Under the pieces are notes generated by a model. The model was not told the DNA's origin. It ran no database searches and worked only from the letters and a program-made list of their open reading frames with translations. A stretch of 64,000 bases of DNA from Halothiobacillus sp. (GTDB taxonomy: Bacteria > Pseudomonadota > Gammaproteobacteria > Halothiobacillales > Halothiobacillaceae): the NCBI GenBank assembly GCA_011389965.1, contig JAABTF010000001.1:39716-103715 (forward strand), given 5' to 3'. Positions 49,735 through 58,845 of this stretch are shown piece by piece. The translations under genes and the position numbers were made by a program. Position 1 is the stretch's first letter; every line of letters begins with the position of its first letter.

Positions 49735-49775
49735 GACGGCCCGCCGAGCTTCTCAGTCGGCGGGCCGTCTTTTTT
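49735..49775 (+). terminator. Rho-independent terminator
   Basis: gacggcccgccga - gcttctcag - tcggcgggccgtc - tttttt: perfect 13-bp stem followed by T6. Confidence 0.95.
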
Positions 49776-49801
49776 GTATTCGGATGATCGAATCAGACCC
49801 G

Positions 49802-52800
49802 CTAAGAGGACGGGGCGCAGCCCTCAAACCCGTCTTGCAGGGGCACGTCGCTGGCAGGCAACGGTCGGCTGAACAGGTAGCCCTGAGCCATATGGCAGCC
49901 GAGCGACTGCAGGAAACGGCACTGGGACTGGGTTTCCACTCCCTCCGCCAACACCTCCAGCCCCATGCTGCCTCCGAGGGCCATGATCGCCCGCACGATT
50001 GCCTGATCGTTCTCCTCGCCGGACAAGTCTCGGACAAAGGACTGGTCGATCTTCAGCTTGTCCACCGGCAACTCCTTGAGCCTGGCCAGCGAGGAATGCC
50101 CCGTGCCGAAATCGTCGATTGAAAGACGCACTCCCAGGGCCTTGAGGTCACCAAGAATCGGCAGAACCGCGAGATCCTCCACCAGATAGGTCTCCGTGAT
50201 CTCAAGCTCCAGCCACTCCGGCGGCATCCCGGTCTCCTCGAGCACCGTCTGCACCAGGCTGACCAACGAACCCGACCGCAGTTGCCGCCCGGAAACGTTC
50301 ACGGCCATCCGCCCGGGCTTCATTCCCTGGCCGCACCAGACCATGTACTGCTCGCAGGCCTCGCGCAGCACGTATTCACCCAGGGAAACGATCAAGCCCG
50401 TGGTCTCGGCAACGGGAATGAAGCGCCCCGGCGAAATCAACCCCATCTCGGGCGACTGCCAGCGCACCAGCACTTCCAAGCCCAGTAGCTGCCCCGTAGC
50501 CATGTTGACCTGAGGTTGGTAGTGGCAGATCAACTCGCGGTTTTCCAGCGCGCGCTTGAGCGCCCCTTCCAGGATCAGTTCCTCCCGCCGCGACTCGGCC
50601 ATGCCCGCCTCGAAAACCCTCACGGCGCCACGGCCATCGGCCTTGGCATGGTCGAGTGCCGCCTGGGCCTGCCGAATCAGCACCGTCGGGTCCCCTTCGG
50701 CTTGGGACGACACCGCGATACCGATCGATGCCGTCATGAACATCTCCGTCTTGCTAATCCAGAAAGGCTCGGCCAACCATTCCAGCAATGATTGAGCGAA
50801 CGCTTCCGCTGCCGTCTGGTCAGCACCCTTCAGCAGGACGGCGAACTCGTCAGCACTGAACCGGGCTGCCAGATGAGGGGGGCGCACCCGTTCGTCCAGC
50901 ACTGCGGCGACACGCTTGAGCACCTGATCGCCGGTGGCATGACCAAAGCCGTCATTGACCGACTTGAATCGATTCAGATCCAGATGCACGAGGGTGGCTT
51001 CGCCCGCCTCCGGCAACATCTCACTCAATCGTCGGGTGAACTGCGACCAGTTGGGCAGATGAGTGAGGGGATCGAACTCAGTGAGAAAACGGATCGCCTC
51101 CTCGGACTGCTTCGCCCGCGTGATGTCGGAGAAGACGCTGATGTAGTTCACGATCCGACCGTCGGCGTCACGCACGGCATTGATGGTCTGCCACTCGAGA
51201 ATGAGCTCGCCATCCTTGCGGCGATTCCATATCTCGCCCTGCCAGCGACCGCGGGTCAGCAACGCATCCCACATGTCATCGTAAAAGTGCTGGTCATGTC
51301 GCCCGGATGACAACAACTTGGGATTCTTTCCCAGCACCTCGTCACGACTGTATCCCGTGACACGCTCGAAGGCAGGGTTGACCGAAATGATCCGTGAGCG
51401 GGCGTCTGTCACCACGATCCCTTCGTCCGAACTATCGAACACCACGGTCGATCGAAGCAGGTCGGCCTCCCAGCGATGCCGGTCGGACACATCCCGGGCA
51501 ATGGCCAGGACCATCGCCTCGCCGTCGTAGTCGAAAAGCCGCAGACTCATCTCGTAGGGCACGTGGCAACCGTCGGCCCGCTCGAAAGTGGTTTCAATCC
51601 GATCGTGTCCGCGCCACCGGAATTCCTCACGCCAGGTGACCTGGTCGAAATGCCGGGTCATTTCCGCAGCAAACAAATCACCCGGCCTCTTGGACAGCAG
51701 TTCCTCGCGGCTGTAACCGAGTTGTCGGCAGGCCTCCTGGTTGACCTCGGCGAACCTCCCGAAGCCCTCTGCCTCGAAGGGGTAGACCAAGGCCACATCG
51801 TTCATGGCATCAAACAGGGCCCGGTATTTCCGCTGACTGTCAAGACGTGCATGCTCGCTGCGCTTGATCGCCGAGACATCCAGATGCGTGCCGGAAAACC
51901 GCAGAGGTTCACCGCCCGGACCCCGGGCATTTACCTTGCCTCGTGCCAGCAGCCAGACCCAATGACCGTCGGCATGCCGCATCCGAAACTCCACCTCGTA
52001 GTAGGGCTCCTCGCCATGCAGGTAGCGCTGGATCTGGCGTTCCACCAGTGGCCAGTCCTCGGGATGAACGCGCTGGCGCCAGTCCTCGCCGTACAGCGGC
52101 TCGACATCGACGCGGTCGAGTCCCAGCAGATGGAGCCAGATGTCATTGACCGTCAACGCATCGCTTTCGAGATCCCATTCCCACGTCCCGGCGTTCGCGC
52201 CGACAATCACATTTTCCAGGCGCTCGTTGCGTTCCTGGAGCGCCCGGCGCGCAGCCACACGTTCGCTGATGTCGCGGAACACCCCCACCACGCCATCAAG
52301 GCGGCGATCGAGGGTGTGGATTGGCGCGGCATAGACCTCGACCGGCACCGGGGTGCCGTCGGCACGGAAATAGGTATCTTCCTGGGCATCGAGCCGCTGA
52401 CCGCTGCGAAGGACGCGATGGATCAGGCACTTCTCGATAGGATGCGAATGCCGGCCCGAGGGATCGGTGTGGATCATCTCGTGGCTTGGCCGCCCCAGCA
52501 GCTGGTCCTGGCTGGCGTAACCCAGCGTGGCGAGGGCCTGGGGGTTGAGGAAGGTGAAACGCCCCTCACAGTCTATGCCGAACACCCCTTCGCCGAGACT
52601 CTTGAGCAGCGTGTCGGAAAAGCTCTCCGCCCGGATCAGGTGCGTCAGATCCTTCTGCACCGATACAAAATAGCTGGGATGCCCCGTTTTCCCGAGAACT
52701 GGCTCGGTCTTCCACTGCAGCAGATACGGACTGCCATCGCGGCGGTAGTTGACCGTCGATCCCTCGAATGCACGCCCCTGCTCGAGGCAGATGCGCAGCT

Positions 52801-53218
52801 CATCAAGCACGGCTCGATCGGTCTCCGGCCCCTGAAAGATCCTCGGGGTCTGTCCGATCAACTCCTCCGGCCGGTAGCCAGTCATCTGGCACAGCGATTC
52901 GTTCACGTAGACGATCCGCGGGCCGGGCGAATCAATCTGAGCGTCAGTGATCAACACCGCATCGTAGGCGGCATCAGCCAAGCGTCGGAAGACAGCAAGC
53001 TCACCCCCGACGGACGCGGCTTGGTCTGGATTACTCAACGGCGCTGTATCCGGCGGCGAGATGTCGTCCAAAAGTGATATATCAACTTGCTGCCCCAATC
53101 CTTGGGGATGAAAGGCGGGGTGAAATAACGCCGCCGGGGATGCATGGTGACACGAGACCGCTCTACATGTGCCTCCACAGAAGCGACCACATGCCGGGGT
53201 AATACGCTTGGTTATCAA
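49802..53218 (-). CDS. multi-PAS GGDEF-EAL cyclic-di-GMP signalling protein (start uncertain)
   Basis: Several PAS/PAC segments, ARFSADEFAVLLKG (degenerate GGDEF), HYQPQVNMATGQLLGLEVLVRWQSPEMGLISPGRFIPVAE (EAL as LEVLVRW), IDDFGTGHSSLARLKELPVDKLKIDQSFV. Confidence 0.93.
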   Translation of the reverse strand: MITKRITPACGRFCGGTCRAVSCHHASPAALFHPAFHPQGLGQQVDISLLDDISPPDTAPLSNPDQAASVGGELAVFRRLADAAYDAVLITDAQIDSPGPRIVYVNESLCQMTGYRPEELIGQTPRIFQGPETDRAVLDELRICLEQGRAFEGSTVNYRRDGSPYLLQWKTEPVLGKTGHPSYFVSVQKDLTHLIRAESFSDTLLKSLGEGVFGIDCEGRFTFLNPQALATLGYASQDQLLGRPSHEMIHTDPSGRHSHPIEKCLIHRVLRSGQRLDAQEDTYFRADGTPVPVEVYAAPIHTLDRRLDGVVGVFRDISERVAARRALQERNERLENVIVGANAGTWEWDLESDALTVNDIWLHLLGLDRVDVEPLYGEDWRQRVHPEDWPLVERQIQRYLHGEEPYYEVEFRMRHADGHWVWLLARGKVNARGPGGEPLRFSGTHLDVSAIKRSEHARLDSQRKYRALFDAMNDVALVYPFEAEGFGRFAEVNQEACRQLGYSREELLSKRPGDLFAAEMTRHFDQVTWREEFRWRGHDRIETTFERADGCHVPYEMSLRLFDYDGEAMVLAIARDVSDRHRWEADLLRSTVVFDSSDEGIVVTDARSRIISVNPAFERVTGYSRDEVLGKNPKLLSSGRHDQHFYDDMWDALLTRGRWQGEIWNRRKDGELILEWQTINAVRDADGRIVNYISVFSDITRAKQSEEAIRFLTEFDPLTHLPNWSQFTRRLSEMLPEAGEATLVHLDLNRFKSVNDGFGHATGDQVLKRVAAVLDERVRPPHLAARFSADEFAVLLKGADQTAAEAFAQSLLEWLAEPFWISKTEMFMTASIGIAVSSQAEGDPTVLIRQAQAALDHAKADGRGAVRVFEAGMAESRREELILEGALKRALENRELICHYQPQVNMATGQLLGLEVLVRWQSPEMGLISPGRFIPVAETTGLIVSLGEYVLREACEQYMVWCGQGMKPGRMAVNVSGRQLRSGSLVSLVQTVLEETGMPPEWLELEITETYLVEDLAVLPILGDLKALGVRLSIDDFGTGHSSLARLKELPVDKLKIDQSFVRDLSGEENDQAIVRAIMALGGSMGLEVLAEGVETQSQCRFLQSLGCHMAQGYLFSRPLPASDVPLQDGFEGCAPSS

Positions 53219-53230
53219 AGGACCATACGA

Positions 53231-53266
53231 AGAAACCCCGCCAGCGCGACGGCTGGCGGGGTTTCT
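53231..53266 (-). terminator. hairpin terminator downstream of the tRNA cluster
   Basis: Perfect 15-bp inverted repeat agaaaccccgccagc/gctggcggggtttct, 6-nt loop; T-rich on the minus strand (GGGGTTTCTTCG). Confidence 0.85.
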
Positions 53267-53298
53267 GGCGCGGCAGAGAAAATCACTGCCGATCGATA

Positions 53299-53374
53299 TG
53301 GCGTCCCCAAGGGGATTCGAACCCCTGTTACCGCCGTGAAAGGGCGGTGTCCTAGGCCTCTAGACGATGGGGAC
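53299..53374 (-). tRNA. tRNA-Glu (UUC), CCA encoded
   Basis: RC GTCCCCATCGTCTAGAGGCCTAGGACACCGCCCTTTCACGGCGGTAACAGGGGTTCGAATCCCCTTGGGGACGCCA. Confidence 0.97.
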
Positions 53375-53481
53375 CTAGTGTGTGGCCGGACTCTCGCGAG
53401 CCCGACCGATGCGTTGCCCACCTGCTTGCGGGTGACCAACAATTAAGGCAGCGCGCATAAAACGCACTGCCCTAATCGATA

Positions 53482-53557
53482 TGGCGTCCCCAAGGGGATT
53501 CGAACCCCTGTTACCGCCGTGAAAGGGCGGTGTCCTAGGCCTCTAGACGATGGGGAC
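53482..53557 (-). tRNA. tRNA-Glu (UUC), second copy, CCA encoded
   Basis: Same 76-nt sequence as 53299..53374. Confidence 0.97.
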
Positions 53558-53562
53558 CTAGA

Positions 53563-53639
53563 TGGTGCGCCCGGGAGGATTCGAACCCCCGACCTTCTGG
53601 TTCGTAGCCAGACGCTCTATCCAACTGAGCTACGGGCGC
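53563..53639 (-). tRNA. tRNA-Arg (ACG), CCA encoded
   Basis: RC GCGCCCGTAGCTCAGTTGGATAGAGCGTCTGGCTACGAACCAGAAGGTCGGGGGTTCGAATCCTCCCGGGCGCACCA. Confidence 0.97.
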
Positions 53640-53641
53640 TT

Positions 53642-53717
<76 letters not shown>

Positions 53718-53742
53718 ATACGTCTCTCTGACGTGGGGCGGC

Positions 53743-53771
53743 ATATTAATGATCCGACGGGGGTACGTCAA
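53743..53771 (-). promoter_or_regulatory. sigma-70 promoter of the tRNA cluster
   Basis: Minus strand TTGACG - 17 nt - TAATAT followed by a GC-rich stretch (GCCGCCCC), ending 26 bp before tRNA-Asn. Confidence 0.8.
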
Positions 53772-53845
53772 CACCCGGCCCCATAAAAATGCGCCCCGGA
53801 GCGCGGCACGAGGCCAACCCGTTGATAACCGGTGCCCAGACGAAG

Positions 53846-53871
53846 CCAGGCCCGGCATGTGCCGGGCCTGG
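53846..53871 (-). terminator. strong hairpin downstream of the GlcG/HbpS-like gene (likely terminator)
   Basis: ccaggcccggca-tg-tgccgggcctgg: perfect 12-bp arms, 2-nt centre; no long U-tract. Confidence 0.5.
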
Positions 53872-53913
53872 GAGGCGGTCAGTCAAGCTGACGAACGTAC
53901 CGGAAGAAATAAC

Positions 53914-54423
53914 TCAGAGGAATTCCAGATCCATCGCCACGGCCTCGGCTCCCTTGCGGGCGCACATTTCATCAGTCTCGCCGGACGGCGCACCGGACAC
54001 CCCGATGGCGCCGTAGGTCTTGCCGCCGGCCTCGATGGTCACCCCACCGGCACCCATCATCAGACCTGGCACATTGCCCAAGGCTCCCTGCCCCCTGTCC
54101 TCGAGGGTCGAGGTCGCCGTGTTGAAGGACATGGCGGTATAGGCCTTCATCTTGGAGATGCTAAGGGTCAGGTCCGGTGCGAGCACGTCACGCAGGACCA
54201 CCTGCGGATTACCACCACGGTCGACCACGGTCACGCCCACCTGAATCCCTTCCTCGCGGCAAGCCTCCACGGTTGCCTGGGCGGCCTTGAGGGCCATCTC
54301 CATGGACAGGCGATCGACACTGACGGTCAACGGCTGATCGGAAGCGGCCATGGCGCCACCGGCACACATGGTCAGGCCCACGGCCAGGGCGGTACGACGA
54401 AGGTGGTCTTTAACCATTTTCAT
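53914..54423 (-). CDS. secreted GlcG/HbpS family heme-binding-like protein
   Basis: Signal peptide; LTVSVDRLSMEMALKAAQATVEACREEGIQVGVTVVDRGGNPQVVLRDVLAPDLTLSISKMKAYTAMSF, GAIGVSGAPSGETDEMCARKGAEAV. Confidence 0.9.
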   Translation of the reverse strand: MKMVKDHLRRTALAVGLTMCAGGAMAASDQPLTVSVDRLSMEMALKAAQATVEACREEGIQVGVTVVDRGGNPQVVLRDVLAPDLTLSISKMKAYTAMSFNTATSTLEDRGQGALGNVPGLMMGAGGVTIEAGGKTYGAIGVSGAPSGETDEMCARKGAEAVAMDLEFL

Positions 54424-54491
54424 GCTTATCTCCTTTTTCTTTTGGTTGTAATGCTCGGTCAGTGGCCTTCCATGAGCCATCAGTGGAACGC

Positions 54492-55583
54492 TCATTCCTC
54501 GAGCGTCGGATAATCGATATACCCCTGCTCGCCGCCACCATAAAAGGTGCTGGGGTCGCCCTCATTCCAGGGAGCGTCCCGTCGAATCCGCTCGACCAGA
54601 TCCGGGTTGGCGATGAAAGGCCTGCCAAATGCCACTGCATCGGCGCGCCCGGCGCTCACGTCCGCCTCGGCACGGGCCTGGTCGTAGTTGAAATTGCGGA
54701 TCACGGGACCCTCGAACAACGGCACCAGATCGGCCAGGTCAAAGGCAGGACCCGCGGCACCCGGATCATCCTCGCCCATCCCGGCCAGATGCAGATAGGC
54801 CAGGCCAAACGGATTGAGTTCACGCACCACGTAGGAAAAGGTGCCCCAGGGGTCGCTGTCGTACATGCCGTTCATCGGCTGCAAAGGCGACAGGCGCACA
54901 CCGGTGCGTGAGGGGCCGGCAACTCGGGTGACAGCCGCGAGAACTTCCCGCAGCAATCGCATCCGGTTTTCCAGCGAACCACCATATTGATCGTTGCGCT
55001 TGTTGGTACCGTCCCGGAGGAACTCATCGATCAAATAGCCGTTGGCGGCATGCACCTCGACCCCGTCGAAGCCGGCGGCAAGGGCCCGCTCGGTGGCCCG
55101 GGCATAGTCCTCCACCAGCCCCGGGATTTCCTCGGTTTCCAGGGCGCGCGGTGTCTCGAAGGGTTTCTTCTCCCCCGAGGGCACGTAACCCTCGCCGTCG
55201 ATGGCGATCGCCGAGGGAGCAACGGGAAGCTTGCCGCCCGGCTGGAAGTCCGAATGCGAAACGCGACCGACGTGCCAGAGCTGCAGGACGATTCGGCCGC
55301 CCTCGTCGTGGACGGCGCGGGTGATCATCTCCCAGCCGGCCTGTTGCGCCTCGTTGTGAATGCCGGGAGTGGCCGGATACCCCTGCCCCTCCGGGACGAT
55401 CTGCGTGGCCTCATTGATGATCAGACCTGCGCCGGCGCGCTGCCGGTAGTAGGTGCGCATCATCTCGTTGGGCACGTTGCCCTCACTGGCCCGACAGCGG
55501 GTCAGCGGCGCCATTATCACGCGATTGGGCAACGACAAGTCGCCCAGGGCGACGGGAGTAAGCAAAACGGAATCCTGGCTCAT
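54492..55583 (-). CDS. old-yellow-enzyme family alkene reductase (NemA-like)
   Basis: LLTPVALGDLSLPNRVIMAPLTRCRASEGNVPNEMMRTYYRQRAGAGLIINEATQI, GFDGVEVHAANGYLIDEFLRDGTNKRNDQYGGSLENRMRLL. Confidence 0.95.
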   Translation of the reverse strand: MSQDSVLLTPVALGDLSLPNRVIMAPLTRCRASEGNVPNEMMRTYYRQRAGAGLIINEATQIVPEGQGYPATPGIHNEAQQAGWEMITRAVHDEGGRIVLQLWHVGRVSHSDFQPGGKLPVAPSAIAIDGEGYVPSGEKKPFETPRALETEEIPGLVEDYARATERALAAGFDGVEVHAANGYLIDEFLRDGTNKRNDQYGGSLENRMRLLREVLAAVTRVAGPSRTGVRLSPLQPMNGMYDSDPWGTFSYVVRELNPFGLAYLHLAGMGEDDPGAAGPAFDLADLVPLFEGPVIRNFNYDQARAEADVSAGRADAVAFGRPFIANPDLVERIRRDAPWNEGDPSTFYGGGEQGYIDYPTLEE

Positions 55584-55732
55584 GGCGCCTCTTTGACATG
55601 CGGGCATGGATGTTTGACGATCACCGATGCGCCGACGCGCAACACGCCGGCCCTGGGAAGACCGTTAGACGGCTAATTTGTAGACGACGGCAGAGAGAAT
55701 TGCCAGCCTGTCTTCCGTCTACAGACACGAGT

Positions 55733-56095
55733 TCAGTGCCCGGGGGGTCCTCCCTCGGCCTCTTGCACCAAGATCCAGGGGGGCGTGACCACTGCCCAGA
55801 GAGTGACCCCGCCCGAGGCCCAATGACGGGCCGTTTGCGCTTCCAGCGGTGCGATGCCGCCCTGCGCCTGCCATCCCTTGAACTGCTCGGCACGGTCCCG
55901 AATCATGGCCATGGCCACGTCCACCAGGTCCAGCGAAGAATCCACTTTCACGATCTGCCCCTTGGCGAAAAAGCGCTCGATCTCGGACCAGTCCACCTTG
56001 GCGGTCTGGCCGACCAGTTCCTGGTAGAGCGCCTGATCGTCCAGTCCGTCGGCCTGCTCGCCGGGCTGACCGGCATTAGAAGAGTTTTCTGTCAT
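55733..56095 (-). CDS. DUF2288 family protein
   Basis: LYQELVGQTAKVDWSEIERFFAKGQIVKVDSSLDLVDVAMAMIRD...WVVTPPWILVQEA-like end. Confidence 0.85.
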   Translation of the reverse strand: MTENSSNAGQPGEQADGLDDQALYQELVGQTAKVDWSEIERFFAKGQIVKVDSSLDLVDVAMAMIRDRAEQFKGWQAQGGIAPLEAQTARHWASGGVTLWAVVTPPWILVQEAEGGPPGH

Positions 56096-56138
56096 GATCT
56101 GCCTGCCTGATCTTGATGTATTTGAGGAGATGCCGCCG

Positions 56139-56549
56139 ATGGCTCGACGCCGCAAGCCCACGATTGATCGCTCCGCCTATCTCAACCATCGCAGCGAAAC
56201 GCCGGCAATCAGCGCGCCGGACGGCTCGCGCGTTCGGGAATTGATGCATCCCGCCCGACATGGGATCGAACGGCTGAGCATCGCCGAGGCCGAGGTCGAG
56301 CCGGGACGGCCTACCCGACTGCACCGCCATGCGAAGGCCGAGGAGGTCTACCACATCCTGGACGGAGCGGGCGTGATGCAGCTCGGCGAGGACCGTTTCG
56401 TTGTGGTCCCCGGTGATATCATCCGCATCGCGCCCGGCCTGTCGCACTGCATCGAGGCCCGCAGCGAAGGGCCGCTGCGGTTCCTGTGCATCTGCCAACC
56501 GGCCTACTGTGACGAGGATACCGAACTCGTCGATCTCCCCGAGAACTGA
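56139..56549 (+). CDS. cupin domain protein
   Basis: RLHRHAKAEEVYHILDGAGVMQLGEDRFVVVPGDIIRIAPGLSHCIEA. Confidence 0.88.
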   Translation: MARRRKPTIDRSAYLNHRSETPAISAPDGSRVRELMHPARHGIERLSIAEAEVEPGRPTRLHRHAKAEEVYHILDGAGVMQLGEDRFVVVPGDIIRIAPGLSHCIEARSEGPLRFLCICQPAYCDEDTELVDLPEN

Positions 56550-56559
56550 GCACGAACCC

Positions 56560-56754
56560 ATGGTCATTCAACGCAGCACGCTGGAATTCCTGATTGCCGC
56601 CCTGGCACTGGGCACGGTCATGGCCGCCACCCTTTGGCTCGGCCAGGGCGCCGGGGTCCTGGTCCTGCTGATCTGGGGCATCGGGCTGGCGATCCGCCTC
56701 AAGCGCAAGTCCAAGCGGGCGGCCTCTCGGGACAACGATCCCGACGACAACTGA
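56560..56754 (+). CDS. small membrane protein
   Basis: MVIQRSTLEFLIAALALGTVMAATLWLGQGAGVLVLLIWGIGLAIRLKRKSKR; one or two TM segments. Confidence 0.6.
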   Translation: MVIQRSTLEFLIAALALGTVMAATLWLGQGAGVLVLLIWGIGLAIRLKRKSKRAASRDNDPDDN

Positions 56755-56802
56755 CCCCAATGCCGACTCCATGGCGCTGACGCCATGCAGGCCGGTCCCG
56801 GA

Positions 56803-57573
56803 TCAGTCGGCCACTTCGTCTGCCAGCAGGGCGCGCACTCTCTCGAGGTCGGCCTGCGTGTCCACGCCCGGCGGAGGCGTCACGTCGGCGACATCCACCG
56901 CGATGATCTCGCCCATCGAGAGCGCGCGCAGTTGTTCCAGCTTCTCCAGCCGCTCGACCTCCGGGCTGAACGTCTGGACAAACCGTCGCAGGAAACCCGC
57001 CCGGTACGCGTAAAGGCCCAGATGGCGAAAGCCATACACCCCCGCCTCGGACGGCTCCGGCAGTCCATCCCGGTGGTAGGGAATGGGGGCACGCGAGAAG
57101 TACATGGCCTCGGCACGGGCGTTGGCGACCACCTTGACCGCGTCCGGGGACAGGAACTCGTGTTTGTCGAGGATCGGCACCATCAAGGTAGCCATGGCGG
57201 CCTCGGGCTTGGTGCGCAGCAGATTGGCCACCTGTGCAAGCAAGGCCGGCGGCATCATCGGCTCGTCCCCCTGCAGATTGACCACCACCGTCTCGTCGGG
57301 CAGCTCCAGGAAGTCGATCACCTCGGCCAGCCGATCCGTGCCGGACTCGTGCCCCTCGCTGGTGAGCACCGCACGGGCACCGATCTCGGCGGCCGCCTCC
57401 TGGATGCGCTCGTCGTCCGTGGCGATAACCACCTGCTCGGCCCCGGCGGCCACGGCACGCTCGTAGACCCAGTCGATCATGGGCCGACCACCAATGTCGG
57501 CCAGCGGTTTACCCGGCAGGCGGCTGGAATCGTATCGCGCCGGGATCACGATCCAGTCGCTTGCCGCCATCAC
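56803..57573 (-). CDS. kdsB: 3-deoxy-manno-octulosonate cytidylyltransferase
   Basis: [74 protein letters not shown]. Confidence 0.97.
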   Translation of the reverse strand: MMAASDWIVIPARYDSSRLPGKPLADIGGRPMIDWVYERAVAAGAEQVVIATDDERIQEAAAEIGARAVLTSEGHESGTDRLAEVIDFLELPDETVVVNLQGDEPMMPPALLAQVANLLRTKPEAAMATLMVPILDKHEFLSPDAVKVVANARAEAMYFSRAPIPYHRDGLPEPSEAGVYGFRHLGLYAYRAGFLRRFVQTFSPEVERLEKLEQLRALSMGEIIAVDVADVTPPPGVDTQADLERVRALLADEVAD

Positions 57574-57794
57574 GAGCCCGCCCCCCCATTCATGCCCGGG
57601 TGCTTCTTGCGCCAGGCGGCGTATTCCTCGTCGGAGAGACGACGCGCCTCGTCTTCGAGCATCACGGGGATGTCATCGCGGATGGGATACGCGAGATGGG
57701 CCGACAGCGAGATCAACTCCTGGTTGGCCTTGTCGTAGATCAGCGGCCCCTTGGTCACGGGGCAAACGAGAATATCGAGCAGCTTTTTGTCCAT
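57570..57794 (-). CDS. Trm112 family protein YcaR-like
   Basis: [51 protein letters not shown]. Confidence 0.95.
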   Translation of the reverse strand: MDKKLLDILVCPVTKGPLIYDKANQELISLSAHLAYPIRDDIPVMLEDEARRLSDEEYAAWRKKHPGMNGGAGS

Positions 57795-57837
57795 GGGCTA
57801 ATTACCTTTTACCTTCTGAGGTGTGGCATCACGAGGG

Positions 57838-58845
57838 CTAACGTCTCGCCAGCGCTGACAACCGATTCAACGTGGACTCGACCAGATCGGGCGGCAGATC
57901 GATGCCACCGCGCGCGACCAGCACCTGCCCCGGTCGGCTGGGGGCAACCGGCCACTTGACCGCATCCTTTTCCGTGATGATAACCGGACGGCCGTCGCCG
58001 AGTAGCTCCTCGGCGTGGGCCCTTGTGGGTGCGGCATGGTCATCGAGCGACACACCTTCCAGCCGGGCCCCGTCCGCCTCGAGCATGGCGAAGAAACGCT
58101 CGGGATTGCCGATGCCGGCGAGGGCGAGCACCTCCCTCCCGGCCAGATACCCGGCCGGACTCTCCTGGCCGTCGAACAGGTCGAACACGCTGGTGAGTCG
58201 GAAATCGCTGCGGTAAACGCGCGTCGCAGCGACGGCTTGCGCCGGCAAACTCTCTACCGGCCCGCCATTGACCAGCACGGCATTTACCTCGGCCAAGGTG
58301 GTGGCAGGCTCGCGCAGCGGTCCGGCCGGCAGGCACAGGCCGTTTCCCAGCCCGCGGCGACCATCGACCACCACCCATTCGATATCGCGGGCCAAGCGAT
58401 GATGCTGCAGGCCATCGTCACTGACGATCACGTCGACTTCCGGGTAGCGAGCCAGCAATTGCTTGGCGGCCTGACGACGGCGGGGATGTACCACCACCGC
58501 CGCCCCGGTGCGTTGCCGGATCAGCCAGGGCTCGTCGCCACAGACCGCCGCGCCCTGGGCTTCGGCGAGATCCAGTGGCTCAATGCCTACCTTGACCCCC
58601 ACGCCCCGGCTGACCACGCCCGGCTGCCACCCGGCTCGCCGCAAGGCCTCCACCAGGGCGATCACGATCGGCGTCTTGCCAGTCCCGCCCACCGTGATGT
58701 TGCCCACCACGATCAGCGGACAGGCCAGGGACGCGGGACGGGCCCGCCGTCGGCGCCGGGACGCCTCGAGGCAAACCAGGCGGGAAAACGGCCACAGCAG
58801 CCAGGCCAGCGGTCCGCGACGTTGCCAGAAAGACGGATAGCGCAT
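57838..58845 (-). CDS. lpxK: tetraacyldisaccharide 4'-kinase
   Basis: PLIVVGNITVGGTGKTPIVIALVEALRRAGWQPGVVSRG, DVIVSDDGLQHHRLARDIEWVVVDGRRGLGNG. Confidence 0.96.
   Translation of the reverse strand: MRYPSFWQRRGPLAWLLWPFSRLVCLEASRRRRRARPASLACPLIVVGNITVGGTGKTPIVIALVEALRRAGWQPGVVSRGVGVKVGIEPLDLAEAQGAAVCGDEPWLIRQRTGAAVVVHPRRRQAAKQLLARYPEVDVIVSDDGLQHHRLARDIEWVVVDGRRGLGNGLCLPAGPLREPATTLAEVNAVLVNGGPVESLPAQAVAATRVYRSDFRLTSVFDLFDGQESPAGYLAGREVLALAGIGNPERFFAMLEADGARLEGVSLDDHAAPTRAHAEELLGDGRPVIITEKDAVKWPVAPSRPGQVLVARGGIDLPPDLVESTLNRLSALARR

Noticed and set aside
51476-53077. 533-aa plus-strand ORF
   Set aside because: Antisense shadow of the multi-PAS GGDEF/EAL gene.
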